Part shown: positions 34,354 through 43,102 of the stretch, piece by piece | Numbering within the stretch: position 1 is the stretch's first letter | Layout of the letters: the number at the start of each line of letters is the position of its first letter | From: Aliiroseovarius sp. PrR006 | GTDB taxonomy: Bacteria > Pseudomonadota > Alphaproteobacteria > Rhodobacterales > Rhodobacteraceae | DNA: 64,000 bases | Direction of reading: 5' to 3' | Assembly: GCF_010500215.1 (NCBI RefSeq) | Contig: NZ_JAAGOY010000004.1 | Coordinates: 620,001-684,000 of the forward strand | The notes under the pieces: model-generated | What the model was told of the DNA's origin: nothing | Database searches by the model: none | Seen by the model: only the letters and a program-made list of their open reading frames with translations | Position numbers and translations under genes: made by a program

Positions 34354-35690
34354 TGCATACGACAGTTCCCCCAAACGCGCTGTCGGCATTGGATGCGGCA
34401 CGGCAAATTCGTGAAGGCAAACTGACCTCGGTTGAACTGGTGACAGCCTGTCTGAAACGTATCAGTGAAACAGACGAGCAACTAAGGGCCTGGGTTTATG
34501 TTGACGCTGACGAAGCGCTGGCTCAGGCCCGTGAGCTCGACGAGATCCGACGCAAGGGGCGTCCTACTGGCCCCCTGCATGGTGTACCCGTCGGCATCAA
34601 GGATATCATTGATGCCAAAGGTGTCGCCTGCGAGCGAGGTTCCCCAATTTTCAAGGGACGGATCCCCGAAGCAGATGCAGCAATCATCGAGCGGTTGAGA
34701 GAGGCAGGCGCGGTGATTATGGGCAAAACGGTCACAACCGAATTCGCCTTCATGCATCCGGCAGAAACGCGGAATCCGCACAATCCCGATTACAGCCCCG
34801 GCGGGTCATCGAGCGGGTCAGCAGCGGCTGTAGCGGCCTATCATGTTCCACTTGCGATCGGCACTCAGACAAACGGGTCAGTCATCCGACCCGCGTCATA
34901 TTGCGGAACTTACGGGTTCAAACCAAGCCGAGGCGTGATTTCACGGCGTGGAATACTGCAGACTTCTCAATCTCTGGATCAGGTGGGTGTCTTTGCTCGT
35001 GACCTACCAGACGCTGCCCTGTTGGCGGATGTGATCGGGGGCTACGATCCGACGGACGACCTGTCCTATTCGCGGCCGCGCCCCCAGATGCTTGCAGGCA
35101 GTCAGGCGAAAGCCCCGGTAGAGCCCGCCATTGCATATCTCGATATGCCGTACAAAAATCGCCTTTCAAATGACGCGCGTGAGGGTTTCGAAGAGTTGCT
35201 GGAGACACTCGGGCAATCTGTCGAGAGGTTACCTGTGGATGACAAACTCGCCACGTTAATAGACGCCCATGCCACCATTCATGAATACGAGATCTGGCAA
35301 CACAACAAAGAGCTGTTCACAGAGCACTGGGATCAGCTTTCGCAAAGCATTCAGCCCGTTCTTAGGAATGCACGCACAATAAGCGCTGCTGCTTATGAAG
35401 ACGCATTGCAAGTTAAGCTGAGCGGCGAGCGCTTCTTCTCTGAATTCTTCAATGATTACGACGCAATCATCATGCCAAGTTCAACGGGAGAAGCCCCTCT
35501 GTTCGAAACCGGAACAGGTGATCCGATTTTCAGCACAATTTCATCGCTTTGCGGCCTGCCATCTCTGACCATGCCGTTGCTCGTTGGGGCCAACAATATG
35601 CCAGTTGGCGTGCAACTGGTCGGCGGCTGCGAAGAAGATGATCGCCTGCTGCGAACGGCCAGCTGGATGCTGGACACTCTGTTCATCTGA
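34350..35690 (+). CDS. Amidase-signature hydrolase
   Basis: A 446-residue amidase-signature enzyme. The Ser-cisSer-Lys triad is K84 (VGIKDIIDAKG), S153 (SPGGSSSGSAAAVA) and S177 (GTQTNGSVIRPASYCG). Such enzymes hydrolyse amides to acid and ammonia; relatives include GatA, malonamidase and urea amidolyase, but without GatB/GatC nearby a catabolic role is more likely. Two adjacent ATGs (34350 and 34353) could serve as start. Coupling to dctM suggests the imported compound carries an amide bond. Confidence 0.88.
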   Translation: MMHTTVPPNALSALDAARQIREGKLTSVELVTACLKRISETDEQLRAWVYVDADEALAQARELDEIRRKGRPTGPLHGVPVGIKDIIDAKGVACERGSPIFKGRIPEADAAIIERLREAGAVIMGKTVTTEFAFMHPAETRNPHNPDYSPGGSSSGSAAAVAAYHVPLAIGTQTNGSVIRPASYCGTYGFKPSRGVISRRGILQTSQSLDQVGVFARDLPDAALLADVIGGYDPTDDLSYSRPRPQMLAGSQAKAPVEPAIAYLDMPYKNRLSNDAREGFEELLETLGQSVERLPVDDKLATLIDAHATIHEYEIWQHNKELFTEHWDQLSQSIQPVLRNARTISAAAYEDALQVKLSGERFFSEFFNDYDAIIMPSSTGEAPLFETGTGDPIFSTISSLCGLPSLTMPLLVGANNMPVGVQLVGGCEEDDRLLRTASWMLDTLFI

Positions 35691-35714
35691 AACCACGATT
35701 AGGAAACGAAAATC

Positions 35715-35912
35715 ATGCTCAAAAAACGAACGAACATAATCGTGGCAGCCCTGTCTACCGCTCTTTTTGCAGTCTTCATTCTGGGTCTTGCTCACTCAAT
35801 CTCAAGCGGTTTTGCAGGTTTCTGGGGGGGGCTCCCATTCTGGATCATCTCCCTGCTGGTCTTGGCCATGGCGGTCTATGACCTCTGGGAAGATGCTGTA
35901 AAGAAAGACTAG
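35715..35912 (+). CDS. Small membrane protein of unknown function
   Basis: A 65-residue protein with two predicted membrane spans (IIVAALSTALFAVFILGLA and FWIISLLVLAMAVYDLW) and short charged ends. AGGAAACG lies about eight bases before the ATG. It sits 24 bases after the amidase and ten before the next gene, inside the operon. I recognise no family; it may assist the transporter. Confidence 0.65.
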   Translation: MLKKRTNIIVAALSTALFAVFILGLAHSISSGFAGFWGGLPFWIISLLVLAMAVYDLWEDAVKKD

Positions 35913-35921
35913 GAGGTCGAT

Positions 35922-36884
35922 TTGAGCACCAAACCTACGCTTTGGATCACTCGAAAACTGTCTGACGCAACGCTGGAACGTGCTGCACGTGACTACGACG
36001 TGACGATCAATCATGAAGACAGGCTTTATACGCCGGATGAGATCATTCAAAACAGCGCCAATTTTGACGCCATTCTGCCATGTCACTCAGAACTTTTTGA
36101 CGCCTCGGTGGCAAGGCAACTTGATGCACGTGTCAAGATCATCGCCAATCATTCCGTTGGTGTAGATCACTGCGACCTACCAGCGCTCAAAGCGCGAGGG
36201 ATCACGGTGACAAACACCCCTGACGTCTTATCAGATGCCACTGCGGAAATCGCCTTGTTGTTGATGTTGGGGGCCGCGCGACATGCAGTCGAAGGTGACC
36301 GGTTGGTGCGTACCGGCGGGTGGGATTTCTGGTCCCCTGCCTTCATGGTCGGCAAGCAGGTCAGCGGCGCGCGCCTTGGGATCATTGGCATGGGGCGTGT
36401 AGGTCAGGCGATGGCCCGGAATGCCCGTGGTCTTGGCATGGAGATCCACTATCATAACCGCTCGCAATTGCCGGAGGCCTTGGAGAACGGCGCAACCTAT
36501 CACGCTACCCTTGATAGCCTGTTGCCTGTCTCTGACTTCCTGTCACTTCATTGCCCGGCTCTCCCTGATACAATTGATCTCATGAACCGCAATCAACTGC
36601 AGAAGCTTCCCAAAGGTGCAGTTCTGGTAAACTCCGCGCGTGGAGCACTGGTCGACGAGGATGCATTGCTGGACGCCATCAAAAGTGGGCACCTCTCTGC
36701 AGCCGGGCTTGATTGCTTTAAAAACGAACCAGGCGGTAATTCCGAGTTTTCTCGGCACGAGAACATCTTCATGTTGCCGCATATCGGAAGCGCCACGGTA
36801 AAGACCCGCGATGCGATGGGCTTTCGAGCCCTCGATAATCTCGATGCTTTCTTTGCCGGAAAACAACCGGGCGATCAGCTCTAA
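35922..36884 (+). CDS. D-2-hydroxyacid dehydrogenase (glyoxylate reductase type)
   Basis: A 320-residue D-isomer 2-hydroxyacid dehydrogenase. The NAD(P)-binding site is LGIIGMGRVGQAMARNARG; the catalytic set is Arg in VNSARGALVDED, Glu in FKNEPGG and His in LPHIGSAT. It should oxidise a D-2-hydroxyacid or reduce a 2-oxoacid such as glyoxylate or hydroxypyruvate. The start is an unusual TTG at 35922, supported by a perfect AGGAGG five bases upstream. Substrate unknown. Confidence 0.88.
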   Translation: MSTKPTLWITRKLSDATLERAARDYDVTINHEDRLYTPDEIIQNSANFDAILPCHSELFDASVARQLDARVKIIANHSVGVDHCDLPALKARGITVTNTPDVLSDATAEIALLLMLGAARHAVEGDRLVRTGGWDFWSPAFMVGKQVSGARLGIIGMGRVGQAMARNARGLGMEIHYHNRSQLPEALENGATYHATLDSLLPVSDFLSLHCPALPDTIDLMNRNQLQKLPKGAVLVNSARGALVDEDALLDAIKSGHLSAAGLDCFKNEPGGNSEFSRHENIFMLPHIGSATVKTRDAMGFRALDNLDAFFAGKQPGDQL

Positions 36885-36952
36885 TTCGCCCTGCCCTATT
36901 TGATCGGCTAAACACCGATGGTTGCAGGCAACTTACCAAAAAAGGACAAGAA

Positions 36953-37825
36953 ATGGCAAAAGTCGCGTTTTTAGGTCTCGGTGTTATGGGCTTTCCCATG
37001 GCAGGTCACCTCGCAGCCGCGGGTCACGATGTGCGCGTTTACAATCGCACAGCTCAGAAAGCTGAAAAATGGGCACAGCAACATAAAGGCCAATCATTCA
37101 TCTCACCGCGAGAGGCTGCCGAAGGAGCGGATTATGTCATGGCCTGCGTCGGCAATGACGACGATCTACGCGCGATATGTATGGGAGACGACGGGGCATT
37201 TGCGGGCATGTCGCAAGGTAGCATTTTCATCGACCACACAACTGTGTCCGCTGCGGTCACACGCGAGCTCTACGCGCTGGCAACAAAAGCCCAGATTGGA
37301 TTTGTCGATGCTCCTGTATCCGGGGGGCAGGCCGGCGCTGAAAACGGAGTTCTATCGATCATGTGCGGTGGCGATCTGAACCATTATGCAAAAGCCGAAC
37401 CGGTAATGCAGGCCTATGGGCGGTCGATCAAGCGACTGGGAGAAAGTGGGGCTGGGCAGCTGACAAAGATGGTCAACCAGATCTGCATCGCCGGTCTGGT
37501 ACAGGGGCTATCCGAAGGCCTGCACTTTGCTGAAAAATCGGGATTGAATGGCAAAGACGTGATCGAAGTGATCGCCGGTGGAGCAGCCGGAAGCTGGCAG
37601 ATGTCTAATCGCTATGAAACCATGCTGGACGACAAATTCGAGCATGGTTTCGCAGTCGACTGGATGCGCAAAGATCTGGGTATCTGCCTGTCCACTGCAA
37701 ACGAAAACGGAGCCTCGCTGCCTGTTACCGCGCTGGTAGATCAGTTTTACAAGGATGTTCAAAAGATGGGCGGTGGACGCTGGGATACCTCCAGCTTGCT
37801 TAAACGATTGCGACATATCAATTGA
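36953..37825 (+). CDS. 3-hydroxyisobutyrate dehydrogenase-family oxidoreductase
   Basis: A 290-residue beta-hydroxyacid dehydrogenase. FLGLGVMGFPMAGHLAAAGH binds the dinucleotide; FVDAPVSGGQAGAENG is the substrate motif, GAGQLTKMVNQ carries the catalytic Lys, and KDLGICLSTANENG closes the family pattern. Relatives oxidise 3-hydroxyisobutyrate or reduce tartronate semialdehyde (GarR/GlxR). With the neighbouring glyoxylate-reductase-like gene, a small hydroxy- or oxo-acid route is plausible. AAAAGGAC precedes the ATG. Last gene of the TRAP operon. Confidence 0.88.
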   Translation: MAKVAFLGLGVMGFPMAGHLAAAGHDVRVYNRTAQKAEKWAQQHKGQSFISPREAAEGADYVMACVGNDDDLRAICMGDDGAFAGMSQGSIFIDHTTVSAAVTRELYALATKAQIGFVDAPVSGGQAGAENGVLSIMCGGDLNHYAKAEPVMQAYGRSIKRLGESGAGQLTKMVNQICIAGLVQGLSEGLHFAEKSGLNGKDVIEVIAGGAAGSWQMSNRYETMLDDKFEHGFAVDWMRKDLGICLSTANENGASLPVTALVDQFYKDVQKMGGGRWDTSSLLKRLRHIN

Positions 37826-38660
37826 TCTCTGTGTGCTGCCAGACTGGTGGTGTCAGACAAATTCGAACTAGCCTCTACCGGGACAGTGAAGCTGTCCCTC
37901 ACCCCATGCACCCGGTTGTTGTTGGCATAGGGCTTCAGGGCAGTGATCGGGGTGGACCGACCTTGTCAGCCATCCAGATGGGTTTGTCCGACTTTGGTGC
38001 GTCAGATGAGAGATAGGATATCGTCATGTGTCACTCCACACTAATGCGCGACCAGCGGCAGCGCGTTAAAAGAGGTTGGATCACATCGATCTTGGAGAGG
38101 ACGCGGGGCCGCCTCCGAACCGATGGATCCGGTTCGTCCGCCCCGTGAAATTTGACAGGGCCCATCTGCACGCCAGCCAACGCGACCTCACAAGAGCTAA
38201 ATCGTCCTCTCTCGCTCTTGAGATCTGGTACGAAATGTATGCCCCCCTTCGCGCAGGCTGCAATAGAAAATTGCGTTGACGAAGAATGCAACACATTGAA
38301 AGTGCTAATAATTATGGGCGCGGCATCTTTAGGGACACCTCATCGACTTCAATGTCCAAGCCAATGGGGCGTAGTCGTCCAGTACCACGCTGCGACTAAC
38401 TGTACTGCGTCCAACTCGAACCTCAGGCGATATCCGGTTTCCGTCACAGTGGGCGGTTTCCAGACTTTCGCTGCGATCTGAACCAAGGTCAGCAACGCGA
38501 ACCATCCACCATTCTCCAATATCTGTTTGAATGGCCGCTATGTTTATCCCGAGGTGCAGTAGGCAGGGTGTCGCCATGCCATAAATCTGGCCTGCGATCT
38601 GGCAAGACCTGCATAACTCACATGATCATTTGACTTCGTCAGGTTGAGTTGCTACTCGGC
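37826..38660. other. Gene-poor stretch upstream of the thiamine operon
   Basis: About 830 bases without a supported gene. Short frames on both strands (for example 38329-38577 minus and 37822-38016 plus) lack ribosome sites and recognisable sequence. Near its start (37846) is a segment resembling one end of the broken IS6 element at 46.4 kb. The rest may be decayed sequence; I see no clear promoter or terminator. Confidence 0.5.
37846..37888. repeat. Segment matching the end of the IS6-type relic at 46431
   Basis: Forty-three bases beginning GGTGGTGTCAGACAAATTCG align with 46431-46474 (GGTTGCTATCAGACAAATTT) at about 33 of 43 positions with one gap, in the same orientation. No transposase remnant is attached here, so it could be a solitary element end or another shared repeat. 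Confidence 0.4.
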
Positions 38661-38666
38661 GTTCGA

Positions 38667-38753
38667 ACCGTTGGGGTGCCTTACCAAGGCTGAGACTCGC
38701 ACAAGCGTAAACCCATCGAACCTGATCCGGGCAATGCCGGCGTAGGGAACGGT
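38667..38753 (+). promoter_or_regulatory. TPP (thiamine pyrophosphate) riboswitch
   Basis: The conserved TPP aptamer parts are present in order: GGGGTGCC (38673-38680), GGCTGAGA (38688-38695), ACCCATCGAACCTGATCCGG (38710-38730) and GGCGTAGGGAA at the end. ACCGTT at 38667 pairs with AACGGT at 38748 to close P1. It should bind TPP and lower expression of the operon that starts 59 bases downstream. Confidence 0.95.
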
Positions 38754-38782
38754 CTTAACGCTGCCCGTCAGTGTTCCTGTCC

Positions 38783-38808
38783 GTGCCCTTTGAGAAAAAA
38801 AGGAGCAC
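38783..38808 (+). promoter_or_regulatory. Ribosome-site-sequestering hairpin, riboswitch expression platform
   Basis: GTGCCCTTT at 38783 pairs with AAAGGAGCAC (38799-38808) with one mismatch, burying the AGGAG ribosome site of thiD (start at 38812). There is no terminator T run. This suggests control at translation initiation, as is common for Gram-negative TPP switches. Confidence 0.55.
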
Positions 38809-38811
38809 GAT

Positions 38812-39615
38812 GTGGCGAAAATCGCTTTGACAATAGCTGGATCTGACAGTGGCGGTGGTGCAGGCATACAGGCTGATCTGAAAGCCATGTCTGCGTTGGG
38901 CGTCTATGGCGCCAGCGTGATCACCGCGGTGACGGCTCAGAACACTCAGGCGGTGACGGCTGTACACGGCATTCCGCTTGCTGTTGTGACCGCCCAAATC
39001 GAGGCCGTGTTGAGCGACCTTGATGTTGGCGCGATCAAGATCGGGATGTTGGCAACTCCTGACATCATCCAGACCGTCGCGGAGGCGCTGGCCGGATTTG
39101 AAGGTCCGATCGTGCTTGACCCGGTGATGATCGCCAAGTCCGGCGATGCGTTGCTGGCAGTGGAGGCCATCGCGACACTGCGCAACGTGCTTTTGCCACG
39201 CGCGACTGTGCTGACCCCCAACTTGCCGGAAGCAGCCTGCCTGCTGGATCAACCCGTGGCGACTTCGGCGGACGACTTGGTCGCGCAGGGCCATGCGCTT
39301 GTTGATCTAGGGGCGCAGGCGGTTCTGATGAAAGGCGGTCATGCCGAGGGCGAGATTTGCCATGATATCCTGATTTCTGAGCGTGGTGTGATCGCCGAAT
39401 TTACGGCCCCGCGCCGCCAAACTGCGAATACGCATGGCACCGGGTGCACCTTGTCGTCCTCGATCTCTGCCGGTTTGGCAAATGGGTTGCCGTTGAAGGA
39501 CGCGGTTGGGCAGGCGCATACCTATCTGCAAGGGGCCATCGCTGCGGCTGATGATCTGGGTGTTGGTCATGGTCACGGGCCTGTCCACCATTTCCACCGG
39601 GTCTGGCAGGCATGA
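38812..39615 (+). CDS. thiD: Hydroxymethylpyrimidine/phosphomethylpyrimidine kinase
   Basis: A 267-residue ribokinase-fold enzyme that phosphorylates HMP and then HMP-P to HMP-PP, the pyrimidine half of thiamine. Family motifs are LTIAGSDSGGGAGIQADLK at the N-terminus, LDPVMIAKSGDALL, and the anion-hole/catalytic TANTHGTGCTLSSSI. It starts with GTG at 38812; the overlapping ATG two bases earlier is in another frame. First gene after the TPP riboswitch. Confidence 0.95.
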   Translation: MAKIALTIAGSDSGGGAGIQADLKAMSALGVYGASVITAVTAQNTQAVTAVHGIPLAVVTAQIEAVLSDLDVGAIKIGMLATPDIIQTVAEALAGFEGPIVLDPVMIAKSGDALLAVEAIATLRNVLLPRATVLTPNLPEAACLLDQPVATSADDLVAQGHALVDLGAQAVLMKGGHAEGEICHDILISERGVIAEFTAPRRQTANTHGTGCTLSSSISAGLANGLPLKDAVGQAHTYLQGAIAAADDLGVGHGHGPVHHFHRVWQA

Positions 39616-40586
39616 CGATCTGGTCCGTCATAGGGGCTGGCGTCGCGGGGCTGGCAGTCGCGACCGAGTTGGCCGCGCGTGGCGCCGAGGTGCAGGTGTT
39701 TGATCCCTCTGGCCCGCCCGGCCCGCATGGGTGTTCTTGGTGGGCTGGCGGCATGCTGGCACCGTGGTGCGAGTTCGAGAACGCCGAGGAGCCGGTGGTG
39801 CGCTTGGGGCAAGAGGCCATCGGCTGGTGGGCGGATAAGACCCAGTTGCAGCGAAGCGGAACCCTTGTGGTTGCTTCGCGCCGGGACCTGCCGGATCTGC
39901 GCCGTTTCGCCCGCCGGACCGAAGGGTTTCGCGAGGTCGGTGCCGAGATTGCGGAGCTAGAACCCGATCTACACGGCTTTACACAGGGGTTGTATTTCGA
40001 GGCCGAGGCCCATTTGAATCCGCGTAAGGCGCTGCTGGATCTCTACAATGGCTTGTTGGACAAAGGCGTCACCTTTCACAAGAAAATGGCTCCATCGCAG
40101 CTGAAAAATGCCATCGATTGCCGCGGGTTACACGCCCGTGAGGTTCTGCACGATCTGCGCGGTGTCAAGGGCGAGATGCTGGTGATCCGCTGCCCAGATG
40201 TCTCTCTGACGCGCCCGGTGCGGCTGCTGCATCCCCGGATGCCGCTTTACATCGTACCGCGGGGCGACGGTGTCTACATGCTGGGCGCGACGATGATCGA
40301 AAGCGAAGACAGCAGCCGCATCACCGCGCGTTCCATGCTGGAACTGCTTTCGGCTGCCTATGCGCTGAACCCCGCATTCGGCGAGGCCGAGGTGCTGGAA
40401 ATCGGTGTCGATCTGCGTCCGGCGTTCCCCGACAACCTGCCGCGCATTCGCCGGTTGGGCCACACTATTTATGCCAACGGCCTGTACCGCCACGGCTATC
40501 TGCTTGCCCCGGCATTGGCGCGCGGCGTGGCTGATCTGGCGCTCAACAACACACATTCGGAGATGGTCGATGAAGATCGTGCTTAA
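39612..40586 (+). CDS. thiO: Glycine oxidase
   Basis: A 324-residue FAD-dependent amine oxidase. VIGAGVAGLAVATELAARGA binds FAD, and SWWAGGMLAPWCE, YIVPRGDGVYMLGATMIE and YRHGYLLAPALA follow. ThiO oxidises glycine to dehydroglycine for thiazole assembly by ThiG, replacing the ThiH route. It overlaps thiD by ATGA and thiS by 17 bases. Confidence 0.92.
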   Translation: MTIWSVIGAGVAGLAVATELAARGAEVQVFDPSGPPGPHGCSWWAGGMLAPWCEFENAEEPVVRLGQEAIGWWADKTQLQRSGTLVVASRRDLPDLRRFARRTEGFREVGAEIAELEPDLHGFTQGLYFEAEAHLNPRKALLDLYNGLLDKGVTFHKKMAPSQLKNAIDCRGLHAREVLHDLRGVKGEMLVIRCPDVSLTRPVRLLHPRMPLYIVPRGDGVYMLGATMIESEDSSRITARSMLELLSAAYALNPAFGEAEVLEIGVDLRPAFPDNLPRIRRLGHTIYANGLYRHGYLLAPALARGVADLALNNTHSEMVDEDRA

Positions 40587-40764
40587 CGGAGAGGTGCGCG
40601 AGGTCGCGGCCTCAACCCTGTCTGCCTTGCTGACGGAATGCGGCTTTACGGGCCGCGTCGCGACCGCGGTGAACGAAGACTTCGTCCCGGCCCCTCTGCG
40701 GGACGGTCATAGCCTGAACGACGGCGACCGGGTCGAGGTCGTCGCGCCAATGCAGGGAGGGTGA
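40570..40764 (+). CDS. thiS: Thiamine biosynthesis sulfur carrier protein
   Basis: A 64-residue ubiquitin-fold protein ending in MQGG. The C-terminal Gly-Gly is adenylated by ThiF and converted to the thiocarboxylate that gives sulfur to the thiazole ring. [11 protein letters not shown] and [12 protein letters not shown] are typical. The ATG at 40570 lies within the end of thiO. Confidence 0.93.
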   Translation: MKIVLNGEVREVAASTLSALLTECGFTGRVATAVNEDFVPAPLRDGHSLNDGDRVEVVAPMQGG

Positions 40765-40766
40765 GG

Positions 40767-41537
40767 ATGAAACGTTTTTACGGCACTGAGCTTCCCAACC
40801 CGTTGATGCTGGGCACGGCGCAATATCCCAGCCCCGCGATCTTGGAACAGGCCTTTCGCGAAAGCGGCGCTGGCGTGGCCACGGTATCCCTGCGTCGAGA
40901 AGGCGCTGGGGGCACGGGTCAAGCGTTTTGGCAGATGATTCAGGATCTTAGCGTTCTGATCCTGCCCAACACCGCCGGATGCCACACGGTGAATGAGGCC
41001 ATCACCACGGCCCATATGGCGCGCGAGGTGTTTGACACCAAATGGATCAAGCTGGAACTGATCGGGCACACCGACAGTCTGCAACCAGACGTTTTCCAGC
41101 TGGTCGAGGCCGCCCGCATTCTGACCGAAGACGGGTTTCAGGTATTTCCCTATACCACCGAAGACCTGATCGTTGCCGAACGTCTGCTTGATGCGGGATG
41201 CGAGGTGCTGATGCCTTGGGGCGCACCCATCGGGTCTGGCCGGGGGCTGAACAATGAATACGCATTGCGGGCGATGCGGGCGGAATTTCCAGATGTGCCC
41301 TTGGTGGTCGATGCCGGAATTGGCCTGCCCAGCCACGCCGCCCATGCGATGGAGCTGGGCTATGACGCGGTTCTGCTGAATACCGCCGTCGCCCGCGCCG
41401 GTGATCCGGTCGCGATGGCGCGCGCCATGATGAGCGCCATCGAGGCCGGGAAACTGGCGCATGACGCCGACCCAATCGAGGCGCGCGACATGGCCGAGGC
41501 ATCGACCCCCGTGATTGGAAAGGCGTTTCTCGCATGA
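40767..41537 (+). CDS. thiG: Thiazole synthase
   Basis: A 256-residue TIM-barrel enzyme that condenses deoxyxylulose 5-phosphate, dehydroglycine and ThiS thiocarboxylate to thiazole phosphate. K95 in [10 protein letters not shown] is the Schiff-base Lys; [14 protein letters not shown] and [19 protein letters not shown] are hallmark loops. ATG at 40767, two bases after the thiS stop; GGAGGG at the thiS end is its ribosome site. Confidence 0.95.
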   Translation: MKRFYGTELPNPLMLGTAQYPSPAILEQAFRESGAGVATVSLRREGAGGTGQAFWQMIQDLSVLILPNTAGCHTVNEAITTAHMAREVFDTKWIKLELIGHTDSLQPDVFQLVEAARILTEDGFQVFPYTTEDLIVAERLLDAGCEVLMPWGAPIGSGRGLNNEYALRAMRAEFPDVPLVVDAGIGLPSHAAHAMELGYDAVLLNTAVARAGDPVAMARAMMSAIEAGKLAHDADPIEARDMAEASTPVIGKAFLA

Positions 41538-42130
41538 CACTCGACCGGTTCTACCCGATTTTCGACCATTCCGACTGGCTGCGCCGAATGCTGCCTTTGG
41601 GCGTGAAACTGGTGCAGTTGCGGATGAAAGATCAGCCTGATGCGGTGGTGCGCGAGCAGATCGCGATCTCGCGTGATCTGTGCCGCGCTCACGGCGCGGT
41701 TCTGGTGGTGAATGACTACTGGCAGGCCGCGATCGAGCTTGGCTGCGACTGGATCCATCTGGGCCAAGAGGATCTCGACGAGGCTGACCTTACAGCGATC
41801 CGCAAGGCGGGACTGAAGCTGGGTGTTTCCACCCATGACGATGACGAATTGGAACGGGTTCTGGCGATGGGTCCGGATTACGTTGCCCTTGGTCCAGTCT
41901 ATCCAACGATCCTGAAAAAGATGAAGTGGCACGAGCAGGGCTTACCGCGGGTCACCGAATGGAAGGCCCGCGTAGGCGACGTCCCTCTTGTCGGGATCGG
42001 CGGCATGTCCGTTGAACGGTCAGCGGGTGTCTTCGCTGCGGGGGCGGACATCGTCTCGGCGGTGACGGACATCACGTTGAATGCTGACCCCGAAGCGCGC
42101 GTTCGCCAGTGGATCGAGGCGACGCGATGA
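41534..42130 (+). CDS. thiE: Thiamine-phosphate synthase
   Basis: A 198-residue TIM-barrel protein that joins HMP-PP and thiazole phosphate. Motifs are [29 protein letters not shown] with LGQEDL, and [20 protein letters not shown]. It is at the short end for the family but complete. It overlaps thiG and thiF by ATGA at both ends. Confidence 0.92.
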   Translation: MTLDRFYPIFDHSDWLRRMLPLGVKLVQLRMKDQPDAVVREQIAISRDLCRAHGAVLVVNDYWQAAIELGCDWIHLGQEDLDEADLTAIRKAGLKLGVSTHDDDELERVLAMGPDYVALGPVYPTILKKMKWHEQGLPRVTEWKARVGDVPLVGIGGMSVERSAGVFAAGADIVSAVTDITLNADPEARVRQWIEATR

Positions 42131-43083
42131 ACCGCTATGCCCGCCAGATGATTTTGCCCGAGCTTGGCGCGGACGGTCAGGCCCGTTTAGCGCAGGCGCG
42201 GGTTCTGGTGATCGGCGCAGGTGGTCTGGCCGCACCCTGTCTGCCCCTTCTGGCAGGAGCGGGCATCGGACACCTGACGATTGTCGATGGCGATACGGTG
42301 TCTCTGTCGAACCTGCACCGCCAGACCCTATTTGCCGAGGCGGATTGCGGTCTTCCAAAGGCCCGCATCGCGGCTGACCGTTGCCGTGCCATCAACTGCG
42401 ACATCACCGTGGAAACCCGGGAATACAAGCTGACCCCGGCCAACGCTCCCGGCCTGCTGGCAGAGGCCGATCTGGTGCTGGATTGCGCCGACAGCTACGC
42501 GGTCAGTTATCTTCTGAGCGATCTTTGCCGCGCGCAAAATTTCCCGCTGATCAGCGCTTCGGTGCTTGGGCTGGGCGGCTATGCTGGCGGGTTCTGCGGC
42601 AGCGCGCCCTCTCTGCGTGCGGTGTTTCCCGACGCGCCGGACAGTGGAGCAAGCTGCGAAACCGCCGGAGTACTTGGCCCAGTGGTCGGCATGATCGGAG
42701 CGATGCAGGCGCAAATGACGCTGAACGTGCTGCTGGGGTTTTCGCCTTCGCCGCTGGGGCAGGTGGTGCAGTTCGACGCGCGCAGCCTGCGGTCCTCGAA
42801 CTTCCGCTTTGATACCGCCCCAGAACCCGAGGCCTTGTTCCGCTTTGTCGCGGCATCGGACCTGACCGACCAAGACCGGATTATCGAACTGCGCCAAGAC
42901 GCCCCTGCGCTGCACCCTTCGGCCCAACGGCTGAGTGTCGAACAGCTTGCACAGAACTTACCACCCGCTGGCACCCGGCTTGCGCTGTGCTGTGCCACAG
43001 GGCTGCGCGCGTGGCGCGCGGCCGAAGACATCACCCCCATTTGGCCCGGCGAGATCGTCCTTGTCGCGGCCTCTGCCTCATGA
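42127..43083 (+). CDS. thiF: ThiF/MoeB-type adenylyltransferase with rhodanese-like tail
   Basis: A 318-residue E1-like enzyme that adenylates the ThiS C-terminus. ATP-binding LVIGAGGLAAPCLPLLAGAG, DGDTVSLSNLHRQTLF and the Cys motif SCETAGVLGPVVGMIGAMQA are present. The CxxC zinc pairs of E. coli ThiF are not obvious. The last 60 residues contain LALCCATGLRAWRAAEDI, resembling the active-site loop of a shortened rhodanese domain, which could supply sulfur. ATG at 42127 overlaps thiE (ATGA). Confidence 0.9.
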   Translation: MNRYARQMILPELGADGQARLAQARVLVIGAGGLAAPCLPLLAGAGIGHLTIVDGDTVSLSNLHRQTLFAEADCGLPKARIAADRCRAINCDITVETREYKLTPANAPGLLAEADLVLDCADSYAVSYLLSDLCRAQNFPLISASVLGLGGYAGGFCGSAPSLRAVFPDAPDSGASCETAGVLGPVVGMIGAMQAQMTLNVLLGFSPSPLGQVVQFDARSLRSSNFRFDTAPEPEALFRFVAASDLTDQDRIIELRQDAPALHPSAQRLSVEQLAQNLPPAGTRLALCCATGLRAWRAAEDITPIWPGEIVLVAASAS

Positions 43084-43102
43084 CGAACAGGAAGGAAACC
43101 GC

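Noticed and set aside
38329-38577. An 82-codon minus-strand frame between the TRAP and thiamine operons
   Set aside because: No ribosome site or family match; the ending looks vaguely protein-like, but not enough to support a gene or pseudogene.
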